Notes under the pieces: generated by a model
Databases searched by the model: none
What the model was told of the DNA's origin: nothing
The model's input: only the letters and a program-made list of their open reading frames with translations
Source of the DNA: Bradyrhizobium lablabi
GTDB lineage: Bacteria; Pseudomonadota; Alphaproteobacteria; Rhizobiales; Xanthobacteraceae
Length of the DNA: 64,000 nt
Assembly (NCBI RefSeq): GCF_018131005.1
Contig: NZ_JAFCJK010000010.1
Location: 62,001-126,000 of the forward strand
Direction: 5' to 3'
In this document: positions 1-7,261 of the stretch, in pieces
Numbering within the stretch: the first letter of the stretch is position 1
Layout: every line of letters starts with the position of its first letter
Made by a program: the position numbers and the translations under genes

Positions 1-227
1 GCGCTCTCACGGGGGGCGTCAGTTACTTCAGCCGGCAAACCATATCTTGCCTTGAGCCACCGTCGGTCGTCATCGATGAAACTGATATAGGAGACTGAAC
101 AACCACAGATTTGCGCCGCTAGCTCGGTGATTTCATCGTAAGCGGTTTCCGGCGCACTATCGACGATGTCGAGCGCTTGCAAGGCAGCCAACCGTTCAGT
201 TTCGTTTGCCGGTACCGGCAACGGCAT
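1..227 (-). CDS. GAF-domain signalling protein, N-terminal part (cut by left edge)
   Basis: The minus strand is open from an ATG at 227 to the left edge, giving 75 residues that begin MPLPVPANETERLAALQALD and continue with an Ile-Val-Asp-Ser-Ala-Pro-Glu segment and a Phe-Ile-Asp-Asp-Asp-Arg-Arg-Trp-Leu-Lys stretch. This is the standard opening of GAF domains found ahead of histidine kinases, cyclases or diguanylate cyclases in rhizobia. The output domain lies outside the window, so the signalling class cannot be named. It is divergent from the cupin gene at 467. The reading is direct; the GAF assignment is by motif memory. Confidence 0.75.
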   Translation of the reverse strand, partial: MPLPVPANETERLAALQALDIVDSAPETAYDEITELAAQICGCSVSYISFIDDDRRWLKARYGLPAEVTDAPRES

Positions 228-466
228 AGTCGCTCTCCGTGGCCGAGAAGCTAGGACGGACCTCGCTTTCCAGAAAGCAGGCGGTGCGACCGCTTTGTTC
301 AGACCATCTTGTTCATTTGGGAAGTGCTGTAGCTGCGGCAAGTGGCGTTCCACCAATGGAGCAACTCCGGTTCCACTACCGCTCAATCTCGCGGAACGTT
401 GCGGCGTCGGGCGGGTTCACTCCCGCTGGACAATGCGTCGCCCACCGATCTGCGGAGGGAACTGCC

Positions 467-955
467 ATGAACAGCAGTACGAGCCGTGACTTTTCGCGAT
501 TGAGCCCGCTTTTTCGGGCGTCGGGCACCGGACCCACGCTCGACGTGCTTGGTGTGACGCACAGCTACAAGGCGATGGCGAGCGAGACCGGCCAGCAATT
601 TTCGGTGTGGGAATCGATCGTACCGCCAGGCCGCGGCGCGCCGGCGCACACGCATACCCGTGAGGACGAAGCCTTCTATGTGCTGAGTGGCGAAGTGCTT
701 GTCGAAGTCGAAGGGACCGCCAATCCATTACGTCTCGGCACTGGCGCATTCCTCTTTGCCCCGCGCCATCGGCGCCACGGCTATCGCAATGTTGGCATCG
801 ATACGGCTCGCCTGCTTGTGTTCGCAATGCCAGGCGCTGGGCTCGATCGCATGTTCGCCGCTTTTGACGAAGTGGGAAAAAGGAGCGGACATATGCCCGC
901 TGTTGACACCATTGCTGCAATCGCTGAGCAGTATGGTATCACCATCCATCCATAG
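467..955 (+). CDS. Cupin domain protein
   Basis: A 162-residue single-domain protein. The start at 467 is preceded by GGAGGGA at about 454-460, better than any upstream start in the same frame. The first cupin motif is visible in the middle (Pro-Pro-Gly-Arg-Gly, then His-Thr-His-Thr-Arg-Glu-Asp-Glu-Ala-Phe-Tyr-Val-Leu-Ser-Gly-Glu), supplying the His, His and Glu metal ligands, followed by the second motif with Pro-Arg-His-Arg-Arg-His. Family members bind a metal and small organic ligands; many are quercetin-dioxygenase-like, but the substrate here is not evident. No operon partner is seen. Confidence 0.85.
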   Translation: MNSSTSRDFSRLSPLFRASGTGPTLDVLGVTHSYKAMASETGQQFSVWESIVPPGRGAPAHTHTREDEAFYVLSGEVLVEVEGTANPLRLGTGAFLFAPRHRRHGYRNVGIDTARLLVFAMPGAGLDRMFAAFDEVGKRSGHMPAVDTIAAIAEQYGITIHP

Positions 956-1044
956 GCCGGCTGAAAGGATGAAGGCCACGACTCCTCTGCCGCGCAGCCC
1001 GCCGCGTGTCAAAACTAACTTCGGGAATGGTCTTCAAGAGCCTG

Positions 1045-1257
1045 CTAGGCTGCTTCCACCAGAGGTTTCGTCATCTCCTCCACCGCGGGCACCAGCGACG
1101 GTGCATCATAATCCCGCTCAGCGAGCCGATTTACGAGTTCTCGCAGCCTTGGTGGTAAATCAGCGTAATTGTCTCGCAGAGCGTAGCGTAATCTCTCGCC
1201 AATTTCTTCGCAGATGGCGCGCGCGTGTTCAGACGCAATCTGATGACGGTCAGTCAT
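1045..1257 (-). CDS. Small hypothetical protein
   Basis: A 70-residue protein starting MTDRHQIASEHARAI at 1257. It is predicted mostly helical and charged, with an Arg/Leu/Asp-rich centre (Asp-Leu-Pro-Pro-Arg-Leu-Arg-Glu-Leu). Such short helical proteins occur in Bradyrhizobium genomes as conserved hypotheticals, and the composition looks coding rather than random. No signal peptide or membrane segment is seen. An in-frame ATG further upstream at 1323 would add 22 less protein-like residues. Function unknown. Confidence 0.5.
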   Translation of the reverse strand: MTDRHQIASEHARAICEEIGERLRYALRDNYADLPPRLRELVNRLAERDYDAPSLVPAVEEMTKPLVEAA

Positions 1258-1417
1258 GGACGTGGACTGCTTGTGAGGATGGAGAGTCGTCAAGCTGCAT
1301 TTCCGCGACAGCAGATCCGCCATACGCGCAGCCGATCAAAACGAGAATCCGGACAATGTTGAGCACGGGTCGCTCCCTTTTCTCATCTTTCAATAGCAGG
1401 AGGTCGTTGCCGTGTGA

Positions 1418-1567
1418 TTAGGGAAACTGGTTCTCACGAGCTTTAGAGGAGTGGTAAACGTGAGGTTCAGAGCGCTTGGCGCATCTCGCTGCAACGGCGT
1501 AATCGGGCAGAGCCGCGAAAGTTGTCCCGAACCCCGCCACGAAGCCGATGATTTGAGCAAGGTCCAT
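1418..1567 (-). pseudogene. Probable remnant of a SemiSWEET/PQ-loop-type membrane protein
   Basis: A 49-residue frame begins MDLAQIIGFVAGFGTTFAAL at 1567 behind a strong GGGAGGAGG ribosome site. The first 22 residues look like the opening transmembrane helix and Leu-Pro-Asp turn of small PQ-loop (SemiSWEET-like) proteins, which are usually about 85-95 residues. After Pro-Asp the similarity stops and the frame runs to an early stop with no further hydrophobic helix. I read it as a truncated or frameshifted remnant. An alternative is a genuine single-pass small membrane protein. Confidence 0.45.
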
Positions 1568-1650
1568 CGATCCTCCTCCCACGGCGATCAGGGAAAGTTT
1601 GTCCGCTGAGAGCGATGCAGTTGTCGGCGTCCGGATAACGCTAGGCGGCG

Positions 1651-2871
1651 TCAGCGGGATCGAGCAGTTCCAAGGGTCTCGAACAGCGTCTGTTGCCACC
1701 AATCGCTTTCAACCTGATCGAGTACAGCGAGATCGAGCATTGGCCGCAAGGCACTGCTTCTCGGTAGCACGATCGCATAACTCTCGCTGCCGAAGCTGGT
1801 ATCGACGACACGGACCGAACTCGAAAAGTCGTTCCGAACCATCCAGGTCAGTAGCGGCTTGTCATGGACAAAGGCATCGATTTCGCCGCCTTGCAACGCG
1901 GAGAGGCCGGCTTGTATGTCTGGATATGTTCGAAAGGAAAGCCGTTGACGGCCGAGATAGTCGGTCGTCGCGGAGCTCGCGACCGCGCCGACACGCACGG
2001 AGCGCAGGTCATTGAAGCCGTGAACGGCGCCCTCGAGCCCTCTGCGCGTCAGGGTGGAAGTGATACCGGCGGTGAATACGGCGATTGCGATGACGGAAGC
2101 GATCATCCATCCCATTGCGACGATCCGTCCCGGGAGGGTTGCCGGGGCATTCTGCGCGGCTCCGGCCTGGGTCATGGCTATCGTCGACCACCAGAAGCTG
2201 GTGCCGAGTCCTTTGGCGCCACCACTGAAGTGCTCCGTCTTCCGCCGCTCCAGCACCCAAATGAGGAAGCCGACCGCCATTGCGAAACCGAGCAACACCC
2301 CGACCGCTTGGAAGAAGCCGAAGGAAAGAAGCGCTCGCCCGATCGCGACCCACGGATTTTCATGAATCGGCACGGCAACCCCGAGCCCGGTATTGTAAAA
2401 GGGTTGAGTAAAATCGACGCTACGTGCACGCGCGGCAGTCACTGTGACGGCGGCAACACCGGCGTCGAAAGTGCCGTTCGCGACGCCATCCAGCAGGTCG
2501 GGGACGGTCTCGGTCTCGACCAAGCGAAAGCGCAGATGCTCCCGGTCAGCGATCCTTTTCCAGAGCGCAATGCTGATACCGCTCCACGCTCCATCCGGTT
2601 GCTTCATCGCAAACGGTGGTGCCGCCTTGGTCGCCACCACTAATTCCTTGTCAGGAGCCGGTCTCTCCTGGGCGTGGAGCACGCTGAGGCCAAACGCAAG
2701 CACGGCCAGCAACACGAGGTATGATGAGGCAGGTCGAGGCGACGATGTCGTCGGTTTGGATCGAGAGCCCGGACCCTGCCGGTCCGCGCAATCGATGGCG
2801 ATCCGGCATGAGACGTCTTCCTTCAGGCGCGGGCTTTGCGGGGCTGACAGAAATTCATCGAACGAATTCAT
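1651..2871 (-). CDS. Prokaryotic ionotropic-glutamate-receptor-like ligand-gated channel
   Basis: A 406-residue protein. Domain order: N-terminal membrane anchor or signal (about 51-67), periplasmic binding lobe S1 (about 74-172, with ligand-type Arg148 ahead of Val-Asp-Phe), membrane helix (about 183-207), pore segment (about 222-248), second membrane helix (about 250-275), binding lobe S2 (about 283-398). This S1-channel-S2 order defines the iGluR fold. The pore lacks the Thr-Val-Gly-Tyr-Gly-Asp potassium filter of cyanobacterial GluR0; instead it reads Ser-Phe-Trp-Trp-Ser, Thr-Gln-Ala-Gly, then Leu-Pro-Gly-Arg-Ile-Val and Phe-Thr-Ala-Gly-Ile-Thr, which lines up with eukaryotic receptor pores. 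The start at 2871 is chosen because GAGG sits six bases upstream; an ATG at 2895 has no such site. A plain solute-binding protein is excluded by the central channel. Confidence 0.8.
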   Translation of the reverse strand: MNSFDEFLSAPQSPRLKEDVSCRIAIDCADRQGPGSRSKPTTSSPRPASSYLVLLAVLAFGLSVLHAQERPAPDKELVVATKAAPPFAMKQPDGAWSGISIALWKRIADREHLRFRLVETETVPDLLDGVANGTFDAGVAAVTVTAARARSVDFTQPFYNTGLGVAVPIHENPWVAIGRALLSFGFFQAVGVLLGFAMAVGFLIWVLERRKTEHFSGGAKGLGTSFWWSTIAMTQAGAAQNAPATLPGRIVAMGWMIASVIAIAVFTAGITSTLTRRGLEGAVHGFNDLRSVRVGAVASSATTDYLGRQRLSFRTYPDIQAGLSALQGGEIDAFVHDKPLLTWMVRNDFSSSVRVVDTSFGSESYAIVLPRSSALRPMLDLAVLDQVESDWWQQTLFETLGTARSR

Positions 2872-3117
2872 TGTGAACCTCGATGCATATCTCAATTCTC
2901 AACCCAAGCACGGCTATTTGCAAATTCAACGGATGTCTTGACGAAATGATCCTGATGTCCGCCCCTCTCAACCTTTGCGCGCGCACTCATGGAACGCCGG
3001 TAAGGGACAGCGCCAGGGTCGTTCCGTAGTTCACCGGCCGGATTTCCCCCGGCGGGCTGCCGTGCGCCCGGTTTTGCGCTACGGTGCCGCCGTCTCGTCC
3101 CCATCAGGAGATGCCTC

Positions 3118-3678
3118 ATGTCGACCAGTTGGATCGTAATCGGCGTCATCGTCCTCCTCGTGCTGTTTGCGTTCGGCGCGTACAACCGCCTCGTCGCGCT
3201 CAGCCAGCGCGTCGGCCAGGCCTTCGCCGACATCGACGTCCAGCTCAAGCAGCGCCATGACCTGATTCCGAACCTGGTCGAGACCGTGAAGGGCTATGCG
3301 GCGCACGAGCGCGGCACGCTTGATGACGTGATCAGGGCGCGCAATTCGGCGATGTCGGCGCAGGGGCCGGCGCAGGTCTCGGCTGCAGAGAACCAGCTCT
3401 CCGGCGCGCTCGGCCGGCTGATCGCACTGTCGGAGGCCTATCCGGATCTGAAGGCCAACGCCAATTTCCAGCAGCTTGCCTCCGAGCTTTCCGACCTTGA
3501 GAACAAGATCGCCGCCAGTCGCCGTTTCTTCAACAACGCGGTTCAGGAATACAACACCGGCATCCAGCAGATGCCTGCCGCCCTGTTCGCCGGCATGTTC
3601 GGCTTCACCCGCAAGGACTTCTTCGACCTCGGCGCCAGCCGCACCGAAGTCGAGGTGGCGCCGAGCGTGAAGTTTTAG
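3118..3678 (+). CDS. LemA family protein
   Basis: 186 residues, the usual LemA length. One N-terminal membrane helix (about residues 5-22) is followed by the family hallmark: Tyr-Asn-Arg-Leu-Val, a long helix, then Gln-Arg-His-Asp-Leu-Ile-Pro-Asn-Leu-Val-Glu-Thr-Val-Lys. The C-terminal half is a helical bundle with a Phe-Phe-Asn-Asn-Ala-Val-Gln-Glu-Tyr-Asn signature. LemA proteins are membrane-anchored helical proteins of uncertain biochemical role, often beside M48 proteases or TPM-domain proteins. Here an M48 protease follows after 36 bases, suggesting a two-gene operon. Confidence 0.93.
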   Translation: MSTSWIVIGVIVLLVLFAFGAYNRLVALSQRVGQAFADIDVQLKQRHDLIPNLVETVKGYAAHERGTLDDVIRARNSAMSAQGPAQVSAAENQLSGALGRLIALSEAYPDLKANANFQQLASELSDLENKIAASRRFFNNAVQEYNTGIQQMPAALFAGMFGFTRKDFFDLGASRTEVEVAPSVKF

Positions 3679-3714
3679 GGCGCGCGACGTCCTCCGGCGA
3701 GAGGCAGCTTCCTC

Positions 3715-4914
3715 ATGGCCGCCTACGGTCTCTACACGCACATCGCGTCGAACAAGTTTCGATCGATGCTGCTGCTCGGCGGCCTGTTTCTCCTGATCTA
3801 CGTGCTGGTCTACGCCGGCGCACTGGTCGCGGAGGTGATAACCGATAGCAGCCGCCCGGCCGACTACTACCTGACGCGGGCCTCGCGCGATCTCGTCTCG
3901 GCCTTCCCTTGGGCGACGATCGCAGCGGCCGCCTGGGTCGCGATCGCTTATTTCTTCCATCAGAATATGATCGACGCCATCACCGGCGGCGAGGCGGTGA
4001 CGCGGCTACAGGAGCCGCGGCTCTACAATCTCCTGGAGAATCTCTGCATCTCGCGCGGCATCCCGATGCCGAAGCTGAAGATCATGGACAGCCCCGCCCT
4101 GAACGCCTTCGCGACCGGGCTGAATCCGCGCCAATATGCCATCACCGTCACCACGGGCCTGCTGAGGGCCCTGAACGACCAGGAGATCGAGGCCGTGCTC
4201 GGCCACGAGCTTACCCACATCAAGAACGGCGACGTGCAGTTGATGGTGGTCGCCGTGATCATTGCAGGCGTGGTCGGATTCTTCGGCGAATTGTTCTTCC
4301 GTGCCTTCACCAATCTGTCGTGGAACTCAACCGGCGGCGGTTGGTCATCGTCGTCCTCGTCGTCATCCTCGTCTTCGTCATCCTCGTCGGACTGCGGCGG
4401 CAAGAGCTCCGGCGGCGGCGCGATCATCGTGATCGTCATCGCGGTTGTGCTGATCATGCTGGCCTGGCTGCTATCGCAGGTGGTCAGGCTCGCGCTGTCG
4501 CGCTCGCGTGAATTCCTCGCCGATGCCGGCTCGGTCGAGTTGACAAAAAATCCCGATGCCATGATCTCGGCGCTGCGCAAGATCGAAAACCGCGGCGAGT
4601 TGCCTGGCGCCACCTCAGCGGTGATGGAACTTTGTGTCGACAACCCGCGGGAAGGCTTCGCCGATCTGTTCGCAACCCACCCGTCAGTGCAGTCCCGGGT
4701 CGACGCGCTGGTGAACTACGCCGGCGGGCGCGATCCCGGACCGCTGGCGCCGCGTGAGGACACCTCCGAGCCAACGGACGCACAGACGCCGCCGTCCGAA
4801 GCGACGGATCCATCGCCGCGCGGGGGTCCGCGGGGCGATGCCACCGCGCCGGGCGCACCGCCACCTCTGCCGGCGCCAGGGCCAGCGCACGGCCCTTGGG
4901 GCCGTCGTTTCTGA
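3715..4914 (+). CDS. M48 family zinc metalloprotease (HtpX-like) with poly-Ser insert
   Basis: 399 residues. Two membrane helices (about 18-40 and 62-82) precede the catalytic domain. The zinc motif His-Glu-Leu-Thr-His is at 164-168 and the third ligand Glu266 lies in Ser-Arg-Ser-Arg-Glu-Phe-Leu-Ala-Asp. Between them, after a hydrophobic stretch, are 15 consecutive Ser (211-225), a Cys-Gly-Gly-Lys-Ser-Ser-Gly-Gly-Gly run and another membrane helix. The last 70 residues are Pro/Ala-rich and probably disordered. HtpX-type proteases degrade misfolded membrane proteins. The gene follows lemA closely, a recurrent pairing. The mixed Ser codons make a slippage artefact unlikely. Confidence 0.92.
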   Translation: MAAYGLYTHIASNKFRSMLLLGGLFLLIYVLVYAGALVAEVITDSSRPADYYLTRASRDLVSAFPWATIAAAAWVAIAYFFHQNMIDAITGGEAVTRLQEPRLYNLLENLCISRGIPMPKLKIMDSPALNAFATGLNPRQYAITVTTGLLRALNDQEIEAVLGHELTHIKNGDVQLMVVAVIIAGVVGFFGELFFRAFTNLSWNSTGGGWSSSSSSSSSSSSSSSDCGGKSSGGGAIIVIVIAVVLIMLAWLLSQVVRLALSRSREFLADAGSVELTKNPDAMISALRKIENRGELPGATSAVMELCVDNPREGFADLFATHPSVQSRVDALVNYAGGRDPGPLAPREDTSEPTDAQTPPSEATDPSPRGGPRGDATAPGAPPPLPAPGPAHGPWGRRF

Positions 4915-5079
4915 TCGCGCCGCGAGCCTCTCTCATTCCATTAAGAAAATCCCCACTAAACCCACGAGCGACGCCTTATGGAATTGAATTATCCCTTGTT
5001 TCTGCCATGTTCGCGCCCAAAGCAGGTACGGGGACCTGCCGATCGCACTCGCGATCGGGGGCGCGGTTAAGGGAATTCC

Positions 5080-5829
5080 ATGGCAAAGCCAGTTGTGATC
5101 GTGGTGGGCGCCGATAAGGGCGGGGTCGGCAAGACCACCGTCTCGCGGACGCTCCTGGACTATTTCAGTGCCAACAACGTGCAAACCCGGGCGTTCGACA
5201 CCGAATCGCCGCGCGGCACGCTCAAGCGCTTCCACCCCGATATCACTGAGATCGTCGACATGACGACGACCGCAGACCAGATGAAGATCTTCGATACGTT
5301 GAATTCGGGTCCCTCGGTCACCGTCATCGACGTCCGGGCCGGGCTGCTGTCGCCGGCGCTGGCCTCATTGCGCGACATCGGTTTCCTCGATGCGGCTAGG
5401 TCCGGCCAGATCACGTTCGCCGTGTTCCATATCCTGGGTCCCTCGATCGCCTCGCTGGACGAAATCGCCGAGACCGCGAATTTCATGCAGGGCGCGAAAT
5501 ATTACCTGGTGAAGAACTTCATCAACGACACGCAGTTCTTCCAGTGGGACCAGGCGACCTACAATTCCTACTTCCACCGCATCAAGGACGCCGTCGACCT
5601 CACGATCCCAAAGCTCAACGAAATGGCCTATGAGCAGGTCGAGGTCTCCTCGGTCCCGTTCCTGAAGTTCGTCGCCAACAAGGGCATGAATGACGACGCC
5701 GCGAACTACTCCTTCGTGCTGCGCGGCTACGTCCGCCACTGGCTCGCGAACGTCTGGAGCGAGTACGACCGGATCAAGCTGACCGACCTGGTCGGCGCCA
5801 AGTCGACGACCCGCGCCAGCGAAAAATAG
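5080..5829 (+). CDS. ParA/MinD-class P-loop ATPase
   Basis: 249 residues. The N-terminus carries a deviant Walker A, Gly-Ala-Asp-Lys-Gly-Gly-Val-Gly-Lys-Thr-Thr (about 10-20), with the signature Lys of the ParA/MinD/SIMIBI class, and an Asp-Thr-Glu-Ser-Pro-Arg-Gly-Thr segment near 45 at the Walker A' position. A Val-Ile-Asp-Val-Arg-Ala-Gly segment follows the second strand. Members partition chromosomes, plasmids or protein complexes or position the division site; nothing here ties it to a ParB or a centromere. A second P-loop protein on the same strand starts 60 bases after its stop, so the two may act together. Confidence 0.82.
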   Translation: MAKPVVIVVGADKGGVGKTTVSRTLLDYFSANNVQTRAFDTESPRGTLKRFHPDITEIVDMTTTADQMKIFDTLNSGPSVTVIDVRAGLLSPALASLRDIGFLDAARSGQITFAVFHILGPSIASLDEIAETANFMQGAKYYLVKNFINDTQFFQWDQATYNSYFHRIKDAVDLTIPKLNEMAYEQVEVSSVPFLKFVANKGMNDDAANYSFVLRGYVRHWLANVWSEYDRIKLTDLVGAKSTTRASEK

Positions 5830-5889
5830 TTGCGTGCGGGCCCGCGACGGGGCTGGATTGGGCGCGGATTTCGCCTGATATAGCGGGCG

Positions 5890-6558
5890 ATGTCATCTAC
5901 GCCTGTCTACATCATCTGCTCGCCCCGCCCGCAGGTCGGCAAGACGCTGATCGCGCGGCTGCTCAGCGAGTTCCTGCTGCTCAAGAACGGCGGCGTGATC
6001 TCCTTCGACGTCAATCTGAAGGAGCCGTCGCTGCTAGACTATTTGCCGCGGATCACCGAAACGGCCGACGTGATCGACACCTACGGCAAGATGCAGCTCA
6101 TGGACCGCGTCATCATCAATGACGGCACCGCCAAGGTAATCGACCTCGGCTACCATGCCTTCGATGAATTCTTCAAAATGTGCGACGAGATCGGGCTGAT
6201 GAAGGAGGCGCTGCGCCGCCGCGTCGCGCCGGTCATCCTGTTCGTCGCCGATACCGACCGCGTCTCCGCGCGCGGCTTTGAGATGCTGCGCGGCCTGATC
6301 CCGTCGAACGCGCTCGTCGCCGTCGACAATGAATTCGTGGTGCGCGGCGAGCTGCCGCCCGCGATGAGCCGCGGCCGCGTGCTTCGCTTCGGCGCGCTGC
6401 CGGTGTTTTTGAAAACCTATATCGATCGCCTGAGCTTTTCCTTCACCGGCTATCTGCGCCAGGAAAAGGATTCGTCGACCGAGTTGCATCAGTGGATTCG
6501 CAGGAACTACACCACGTTCCGCGATCTCGAACTGAGCATGCTGCTGCAAAGGTCGTAA
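5890..6558 (+). CDS. P-loop NTPase paired with the upstream ParA-like gene
   Basis: 222 residues. The Walker A is Ser-Pro-Arg-Pro-Gln-Val-Gly-Lys-Thr-Leu (about 11-20): the catalytic Gly-Lys-Thr is kept but the signature Lys of classical ParA proteins is absent. A Ser-Phe-Asp-Val-Asn segment near 40 resembles the Walker A' region, and Val-Ile-Asp-Leu-Gly near 82 the next strand. The layout resembles a shortened or diverged ParA-like fold. It follows the ATPase at 5080 after 60 bases, so co-transcription is likely. Role unknown; a partner or regulator of the first ATPase is my inference. Confidence 0.7.
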   Translation: MSSTPVYIICSPRPQVGKTLIARLLSEFLLLKNGGVISFDVNLKEPSLLDYLPRITETADVIDTYGKMQLMDRVIINDGTAKVIDLGYHAFDEFFKMCDEIGLMKEALRRRVAPVILFVADTDRVSARGFEMLRGLIPSNALVAVDNEFVVRGELPPAMSRGRVLRFGALPVFLKTYIDRLSFSFTGYLRQEKDSSTELHQWIRRNYTTFRDLELSMLLQRS

Positions 6559-6712
6559 CTTTCCCCTCTCCCCGTTCTTCACGGTGAGAAAGTCGGGGCG
6601 AGGGCCAGTTCCGCAGATTCAGCTGTCGGCGCTGTGCGCGGAAGGTCCCCTCACCCGGCGCATTCGCGCCAACCTCTCCCCGCAAAGAGCGGGGCGAGGT
6701 GACTTTCAATGC
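6559..6712. repeat. Dispersed intergenic repeat (CCCTCTCCCC type)
   Basis: The 147-base gap between two convergent genes is filled by pyrimidine-rich blocks (CCCCTCTCCCCG, CCCCTCACCCGG, CCTCTCCCCGC) alternating with purine-rich complements (GAGAAAGTCGGGGCGAGGG, GAGCGGGGCGAGG), which can fold into stems. Repeats of this look are very common between convergent genes in Bradyrhizobium and relatives. It may help end transcription from both sides. Family identity is from memory. Confidence 0.6.
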
Positions 6713-7245
6713 CCCTCGAACGCCATCAGCGTCCGCACCGGGACGTCCATCGCGCGCAATTTTTCCGCGCCGCCGAGATCGGGCAAATCGACGATGAAGC
6801 AGACTGCGACGACGTTGGCGCCGATCTGGCGCAACAGCTTCACCGCGCCTTCCGCGGTGCCGCCGGTCGCGATGAGGTCGTCCACCAGGATCACGCGCTC
6901 GCCGGGCTGCACGGCGTCCGCATGCATCTCCATCTCGTCGATACCGTATTCGAGCGAGTATGCGATCCGCACCGTGGTGTGCGGCAGCTTGCCCTTCTTG
7001 CGGATTGGCACGAAGCCGGCGGAGAGCTGATGCGCCACCGCGCCACCGAGGATGAAGCCGCGCGCCTCGATCCCTGCGACCTTGTCGATCTTGGAGCCGG
7101 CCCAGGGATGCACCAGCTCATCCACCGCGCGGCGGAAGGCGCGGGCGTCCGCGAGCAGCGTGGTGATGTCGCGAAACAGGATGCCCTTCTTCGGGTAATC
7201 CGGGATGGTGCGAATGGTCGACTTGATGTCCTGGTCAAAGGTCAT
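6706..7245 (-). CDS. apt: Adenine phosphoribosyltransferase
   Basis: 179 residues, the usual Apt length. It converts adenine plus PRPP to AMP in cytoplasmic purine salvage. Family features seen in order: N-terminal Ile-Arg-Thr-Ile-Pro-Asp-Tyr-Pro-Lys-Lys-Gly-Ile-Leu-Phe-Arg-Asp-Ile-Thr, the Gly-Ile-Glu-Ala-Arg-Gly-Phe-Ile motif, the flexible-loop Arg-Lys-Lys-Gly-Lys-Leu-Pro, and the PRPP-binding loop Val-Leu-type Val-Asp-Asp-Leu-Ile-Ala-Thr-Gly-Gly-Thr-Ala. The start at 7245 matches the normal family N-terminus; an upstream in-frame start at 7302 would add 19 non-homologous residues and run into the end of trpE. It lies 16 bases downstream of trpE on the same strand and is probably co-transcribed. 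Confidence 0.95.
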   Translation of the reverse strand: MTFDQDIKSTIRTIPDYPKKGILFRDITTLLADARAFRRAVDELVHPWAGSKIDKVAGIEARGFILGGAVAHQLSAGFVPIRKKGKLPHTTVRIAYSLEYGIDEMEMHADAVQPGERVILVDDLIATGGTAEGAVKLLRQIGANVVAVCFIVDLPDLGGAEKLRAMDVPVRTLMAFEGH

Positions 7246-7261
7246 TTGTGTCTCGCAATCC

